Shown here in pieces: positions 60,243-64,000 of a stretch of DNA of 64,000 nt. The stretch covers positions 60,355-124,354 of the forward strand of contig JAZQGP010000028.1 in the NCBI GenBank assembly GCA_045540015.1, written 5' to 3'. A program made the translations under genes and the position numbers. The notes beneath the pieces are model-generated. The model saw nothing but the letters and a program-made list of their open reading frames with translations. It made no database searches and was not told the origin of the DNA. This DNA comes from UMGS1387 sp045540015. GTDB lineage: Bacteria; Bacillota; Clostridia; Oscillospirales; CAG-382. The first letter of the stretch is position 1. Every line of letters starts with the position of its first letter.

Positions 60243-60271
60243 TTGAAAAGCTTGTCATAATATGGTATACT
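60243..60271 (+). promoter_or_regulatory. Sigma-A promoter of efp
   Basis: TTGAAA (60243-60248), a 17-bp spacer and TATACT (60266-60271), 57 bp before the ATG. Confidence 0.75.
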
Positions 60272-60327
60272 GTCTACGAAAATTTATGCATTTGCTAAAT
60301 GCAATTATATTTTGGAGGATTTAACAC

Positions 60328-60885
60328 ATGGTAACAGCAGGCGATTTCAGAAACGGCGTAACATTCGATATGGATGGAAGCGTTATGCAGATAATCGAAT
60401 TTCAGCACGTAAAACCCGGTAAGGGCGCAGCTTTCGTTCGTACAAAGCTGAGAAATGTTATAACCGGTGCAGTTGTTGAAAAGACATTTAACCCCACAGA
60501 TAAGTATCCGCTCGCACATGTTGAGAGAAAGGATATGCAGTATCTCTACACAGATGGAGAGCTTTTCTACTTCATGGATATGGAAAGCTACGAACAGCTT
60601 CCTATTGACTCTGATAAGCTTGGAGATGCATTCAAGTTCGTTAAGGAAGAAATGATGTGCAAGGTTGTTTCCTATAAGGGAACAGTTATTGCAGTTGAGC
60701 CTCCTATGTTCGTTGAGCTTGAAGTAACCGAAACAGAGCCTGGCTTTAAGGGTGATACAGCTACAGGAGCTTCAAAGCCTGCAACACTTGAAACAGGTGC
60801 TCAGATTAAGGTTCCGCTCTTTATCAATATCGGCGACGTTCTTAAGATTGATACAAGAACAGGCGAATATATCGAAAGAGTATAA
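60328..60885 (+). CDS. efp: Elongation factor P
   Basis: EF-P relieves ribosome stalling at proline runs. The 185-residue protein has the KOW-like N-terminal domain, with the modification-loop Lys in HVKPGKGAAFVRTKLRN, and two OB domains (YLYTDGELFYFMDMESYEQ and the C-terminal KVPLFINIGDVLKIDTRTGEY). There is a Lys at the loop tip, so lysyl-type or other Lys modification is possible; no epmA/epmB genes are near. GGAGG precedes the ATG. Confidence 0.98.
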   Translation: MVTAGDFRNGVTFDMDGSVMQIIEFQHVKPGKGAAFVRTKLRNVITGAVVEKTFNPTDKYPLAHVERKDMQYLYTDGELFYFMDMESYEQLPIDSDKLGDAFKFVKEEMMCKVVSYKGTVIAVEPPMFVELEVTETEPGFKGDTATGASKPATLETGAQIKVPLFINIGDVLKIDTRTGEYIERV

Positions 60886-60946
60886 CTAACCGTACCGATA
60901 AACAACCGCGGTGTATTCACCGCACAGTGATTGTGAGGTAACAATT

Positions 60947-61267
60947 ATGGAAATTAAGGAAAAGGTTGCTCATCTTAAAGGTCTTATGGAAGGCATGGAA
61001 TTTGACACAACTACAAAGGAAGGCAAAATCCTTTCTGAAATAGTTGATATTCTTTCCGACATGAGCGAAGAGCTTGAAATTGTCAATGACGACATCGATG
61101 CACTCTATGAGTATGCTGATGAGCTTGACAGTGACCTCGGCGATGTTGAGTCCGAGCTTTACGGCGATGATTGCTGTGACTGCGACGATGAAGACTGGGG
61201 CGAATGTGAGGACTGCGAAGAAGAAGACTGCGCTAACTGTCCTGCGCTTTGTGACGACGAGGAATAA
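60947..61267 (+). CDS. CD1247-like acidic protein
   Basis: This 106-residue protein begins MEIKEKVAHLKGLMEGMEFD, matching the CD1247 N-terminal domain often found next to efp in Clostridia. A helical part to about residue 60 is followed by a very acidic Cys-rich tail with CCDCDDEDWGECEDCEEEDC, probably metal-binding. GAGG lies 8 nt before the ATG. Function of the family is unknown. A clean hairpin follows the stop. Confidence 0.8.
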   Translation: MEIKEKVAHLKGLMEGMEFDTTTKEGKILSEIVDILSDMSEELEIVNDDIDALYEYADELDSDLGDVESELYGDDCCDCDDEDWGECEDCEEEDCANCPALCDDEE

Positions 61268-61284
61268 TAACCGTATTTACAGAT

Positions 61285-61306
61285 AAGCGGCACAGTTGTG
61301 CCGCTT
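61285..61306 (+). terminator. Terminator-like hairpin after the CD1247-like gene
   Basis: AAGCGGCACA (61285-61294) pairs perfectly with TGTGCCGCTT (61297-61306). The T-tract (AAGTTTTA) is weak. Confidence 0.65.
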
Positions 61307-61343
61307 AAGTTTTATCCAATGCTTTGTGAAAGGAAAAATAACT

Positions 61344-63275
61344 ATGCATCCACATATTTTATATTGGAAATGGAATGAAGAAGACCTAGACGTGAATGTG
61401 GCGCTTGAAAAGGCAAGAGATATAGCAAAAAGAAGTATTTTCAATCTTGTTTATGTCAGCCTCCATTCTGCACCTGCGGAAAAGTGTATGTACGCAAATC
61501 CGCACCTTGCAAATAATGTAAAGGCAGTTGCCGATGAATTTAAAAAGCACGGCATAAAGATGGCAATTGACATAGATATAACGCGTGAAAAATATGAAGC
61601 ACAGCCGGAGGACAGAATTTGGTTTGTACTTTATAACGACGTAAAATTTGACGAAAACGGAAGTGTTACACTCTATCTTGGAGAGCTTTATGACAGAGTT
61701 GTGCGTTGCTGGAGTGTTGTAATGGACGAAGACGGCAAGTTCTGTGATAAGATTGATGTAACTGATAAAGTGCAGTTTGACGGTGTTAATGAGCTTTGCG
61801 TGAACGCAGGCAAGGAACATGCAGGAAGAACACTTATCTATTATGTTGCAAAATACAGTGAAATTGATATAAATTCCGATTTATCCAGAAAGTATACGAG
61901 AGACCTGTTTGAACTTGTTAAGGATTCCGGTGTTGACGGTGCTTGTGTTGACGAATGCGGATACCGCTTGAAGAACAATTGCCGCAGAAGCAATAAGTTC
62001 AGAACTATTATAGATGACCTTGACCTTGATAAGGTAAACTTCTTTGTTGACCATGTTACTTATTCTCCGACGATTGATAATAGCTATAAAAAGCACTTTG
62101 GAGAATCTCTTGCCGATAACCTTATTTACCTTTGGTTCACCGAAAAGGGCAATGAGGCAAAAAGCTATGAAGTCATTAATAACTACATAGAAAACATGAG
62201 ACACCTTATGCTTGAATGTGAGAGCGTGTTCTATAATCTCACAAAGGAATACTTTGGAAAGGACGCTTTCTGCGGTGTTCATTCAACCTGGTGGGGAGGA
62301 CCTTATGACTATAATCTTGAGCCTATCCGCAACGGTCTTGACTGGTGGCAGATAAAGAGAGACTACGCTCAGACTGATGAAGCTTGTCCAATTGCTGTAA
62401 GAAACGCACTTGCAAGAAGCTGCCCCGAGGACAGATGGTATAACATGTGGTATTCCGGACGTACAATGCTTCTCAAATCATATTTCACCGAAACCTGGAC
62501 AAATGCACGCTTTGGCGGACGAACACATCACCTCGGATATGAATGTAAAGAACCCGGTGTTGTTCTCACTCTCATACAGCCCGGACGACTTGAAGCAATA
62601 TCCGAATGTGAGGAAAAAATTGCAGAGCTTAATAAGCTCCAGAAAACCGCACCCGACAGCCGTGTGCTTGTAATTTTCGGCTATGAAGCAACAACAAACT
62701 GGAAGATGTCTGACCCTGAGGAAAGAGTAATTAACAGAGCAGGAAAAACACAGTATAACGTGTTTAAGCTTATAAATGACCTGTTTGACTTCCCTTATCT
62801 TTGCGAAATGGCTCCGTCTTACGAAATTGGTTGTGGAAACATAAAACTTGAAAATGGAAAAATAAGCTACCACGGTCACGAATACGATGCAGCTGTAATG
62901 CTTTATCCCGACGGATCAAAGCACGAAGTGCTTTCATTCCTTAAAGAATATGACAAGATTGGAAATCTGCTTGTAATGGGTGATGTGAAGATAGGACATG
63001 ACGGTAAAGCAAGCAGCTTTGATGCAAAGAAAGAGTTTACAAACTGTATAGATGTTACCGAAAATGCAGAGGACATTGCAAAGTGGCTTCTTTCAAAAGG
63101 AATCAAGCAGAATGCAGGCAAGAACTACAGCGTATTCGAGGACGGCAGTATTACCGTAACAACACTTGGCGATAAGAAGAGTGGAAACGGAGTTTATTGC
63201 GAAGAACTTGGAATCGATGAGCCGAATGCAGATATAGTTTATATTGCTCCCGACGGAAGTAAAACTGTTATTTAA
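61344..63275 (+). CDS. Unrecognised TIM-barrel glycoside-hydrolase-like protein
   Basis: I cannot assign a named family. The 643-residue protein has no signal peptide. The first 400 residues look like a (beta/alpha)8 barrel: HPHILYWKWN, MAIDIDITREKYEA, GVDGACVDECGYR (an acidic pair at a strand end, as in glycosidases), CGVHSTWWGGPYDY and a Trp-rich WYNMWYSGRTMLL. Residues about 430-560 resemble a GATase-like beta-galactosidase trimerisation domain (VLVIFGYEAT..., AAVMLYPDG). That layout recalls GH42/GH-like intracellular enzymes. The ATG at 61344 follows AAAGGA. A protein of similar size and general style is at 4343-6226. Substrate unknown. Confidence 0.6.
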   Translation: MHPHILYWKWNEEDLDVNVALEKARDIAKRSIFNLVYVSLHSAPAEKCMYANPHLANNVKAVADEFKKHGIKMAIDIDITREKYEAQPEDRIWFVLYNDVKFDENGSVTLYLGELYDRVVRCWSVVMDEDGKFCDKIDVTDKVQFDGVNELCVNAGKEHAGRTLIYYVAKYSEIDINSDLSRKYTRDLFELVKDSGVDGACVDECGYRLKNNCRRSNKFRTIIDDLDLDKVNFFVDHVTYSPTIDNSYKKHFGESLADNLIYLWFTEKGNEAKSYEVINNYIENMRHLMLECESVFYNLTKEYFGKDAFCGVHSTWWGGPYDYNLEPIRNGLDWWQIKRDYAQTDEACPIAVRNALARSCPEDRWYNMWYSGRTMLLKSYFTETWTNARFGGRTHHLGYECKEPGVVLTLIQPGRLEAISECEEKIAELNKLQKTAPDSRVLVIFGYEATTNWKMSDPEERVINRAGKTQYNVFKLINDLFDFPYLCEMAPSYEIGCGNIKLENGKISYHGHEYDAAVMLYPDGSKHEVLSFLKEYDKIGNLLVMGDVKIGHDGKASSFDAKKEFTNCIDVTENAEDIAKWLLSKGIKQNAGKNYSVFEDGSITVTTLGDKKSGNGVYCEELGIDEPNADIVYIAPDGSKTVI

Positions 63276-63321
63276 GTCAACGCGCAAACTTTTCTTTAAG
63301 ACAGTGTTTCGACTTATACAC

Positions 63322-63366
63322 AATACTCCGACAAGCATGCAGCTTGCCGAAGTATTCGCTTTTTAG
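63322..63366 (+). terminator. Terminator after the 643-residue protein
   Basis: AATACTCCGACAAGC (63322-63336) pairs with GCTTGCCGAAGTATT (63342-63356) except for two mismatches, then CGCTTTTTA. Confidence 0.8.
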
Positions 63367-63452
63367 AGGATGTTCCTTTAATTAATACTATCATACCGCT
63401 AAATTAAGCAACTCCTTTGAAAAACGGTGCTTAAATATTCACAATTAATCTC

Positions 63453-63481
63453 TTGACAGAACTAAGTTTGTTTGATATACT
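63453..63481 (+). promoter_or_regulatory. Near-consensus sigma-A promoter facing the tRNA-like repeats
   Basis: Consensus TTGACA (63453-63458), a 17-bp spacer and TATACT (63476-63481). No protein gene follows in the remaining 520 bp, so it may drive an RNA or be a relic of a lost tRNA unit. Confidence 0.75.
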
Positions 63482-63604
63482 ATCAAACGTTGAAAACACT
63501 GTGAATATTGAAATTCGGACAGGGTAGAATTCTTGATGAAAGACGTGTTTGTAAACAAAATCACTGTGCTCTCCTGTCAGTGCGCGGTTATATAATACTG
63601 ACGG

Positions 63605-63638
63605 GTATCAAAGTGGTCATAACGGGGAGCACTCTAAA
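63605..63638 (+). repeat. tRNA-Ser-like 34-nt repeat, copy 1
   Basis: This matches copy 2 at 31 of 34 positions. It resembles bases 7-38 of tRNA-Ser (TA, D-arm, anticodon loop) with CTCTAAA in place of CTCGAAA, giving a nominal CTA anticodon. A plausible acceptor stem, T-arm and CCA are missing, so it is not a working tRNA. Confidence 0.6.
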
Positions 63639-63801
63639 GCTTCTACGTCTAACGGAACTCATATAGCCCGAAACCCTTGATTTTATGCGGTTTCTGTAGT
63701 TTTATTTTTAACTTACTTTTGCTTGTTTTGCCCTGATATTTGCCTTAAATTTTATTTTTGCCAAAATCGTCAGGGCTGACATATAAAACAATTTCATATC
63801 C

Positions 63802-63841
63802 GGAGAAGTATCGAAGTGGTCATAACGGGGCGCACTCGAAA
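63802..63841 (+). pseudogene. 5' half of a tRNA-Ser(CGA)-like gene, repeat copy 2
   Basis: The sequence runs like the 5' half of tRNA-Ser: acceptor strand GGAGAAG (63802-63808), D-arm, and anticodon loop CTCGAAA (63834-63840). Then TCCCC replaces the expected TGCGC, breaking two of five anticodon-stem pairs, and no long variable arm, T-arm or matching acceptor strand follows. A site-specific recombination scar or a decayed gene would both look like this. The rest of 63276-64000 has only short hairpins, such as GCCCTGA/TCAGGGC at 63730-63776; I see no protein gene. Confidence 0.55.
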
Positions 63842-64000
63842 TCCCCTCGGTTACACTGTAACTGTACCCCTACAAATGGCTTAACCGTACGGGTTTAAGC
63901 GAGGTTCAAACCTTGTTTTTACACCCTTATCTAGCGGTTTTTCTAGCCATTTCTAACATTTTTCTAACAAAATTTTATAATTTGCTCAGTTTTTTCTCCG

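Noticed and set aside
63993..64000. TTTCTCC then G at the window end as the 3' acceptor strand of the tRNA-Ser-like copy at 63802
   Set aside because: It could pair with GGAGAAG, but no T-arm precedes it and the distance is nearly 200 nt; the pairing is probably chance, though the neighbouring sequence should be inspected.
1..64000. CRISPR array, rRNA operon or complete insertion sequence
   Set aside because: No regularly spaced identical repeats, no rRNA-like sequence and no transposase-like reading frame was seen.

Overview
The window is a continuous piece of a Clostridia-type (Bacillota) chromosome. Signs of this are AAGGAGG-like ribosome binding sites, frequent TTG and GTG starts, TTGACA-17-TATAAT promoters, the rimP-nusA-rnpM-ylxQ-infB-rbfA operon, a cmk-plsC-ispH-S1 cluster, a CD1247-type protein after efp, a TIGR04086-type membrane protein, FeoAB, rubrerythrin, LuxS and S-layer-homology domains. 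The gene content (glycosidases, a mannonate dehydratase, a GH65 phosphorylase next to beta-phosphoglucomutase, anaerobe oxidative-stress genes) suits a fermentative, probably host-associated anaerobe. I cannot name the genus from the sequence.

Layout. 0-9 kb: a truncated TatD nuclease overlapping a FabG-like reductase; a secreted protein with two LamG domains and a metallophosphoesterase; an unrecognised TIM-barrel-like protein; an Ldh_2/malate dehydrogenase-malic enzyme pair. 9-16.6 kb: a GlpP-like antiterminator with two HAD phosphatases, a Na/Pi cotransporter behind a possible attenuator, GH65 phosphorylase plus beta-phosphoglucomutase, and luxS on the minus strand. 16.8-27 kb: the rimP-to-rbfA translation operon, a YycH/YycI-like membrane pair, murA and rubrerythrin. 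27-35.5 kb: feoA, feoB, mnmA (minus), a DnaC/DnaI-like ATPase, uxuA, an RNHCP protein, yajC and a small membrane protein, with palindromic intergenic repeats. 35.5-39.7 kb: rpsB, tsf and a GH3 glucosidase.

39.8-47 kb is the most accessory-looking region. It encodes a LytTR response regulator and GHKL histidine kinase, then an SLH-domain surface protein and a 1207-residue secreted protein with LRR, RCC1 and copper-amine-oxidase-like domains. Two 9-bp direct repeats with a 12-bp spacer lie between the kinase and the SLH gene. They resemble a LytTR operator, so I propose that this two-component system controls the two surface proteins.

47-52.4 kb, minus strand: a PqqD-like protein, an OPT transporter, a PepD-type dipeptidase and an RsmF/NOL1-like rRNA methyltransferase. 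52.5-58.2 kb, plus strand: an RpiR regulator, a HI0933-family flavoprotein, then cmk, plsC, ispH and a four-domain S1 protein. 58.2-63.3 kb: an endonuclease-IV-like protein, an M24 peptidase, efp, a CD1247-like acidic protein and a second unrecognised TIM-barrel-like protein. The last 0.7 kb has no convincing protein gene. It holds a near-consensus promoter followed by two copies of a 34-nt sequence resembling the 5' half of tRNA-Ser(CGA), which may be attachment-site scars at the border of an integrated element.
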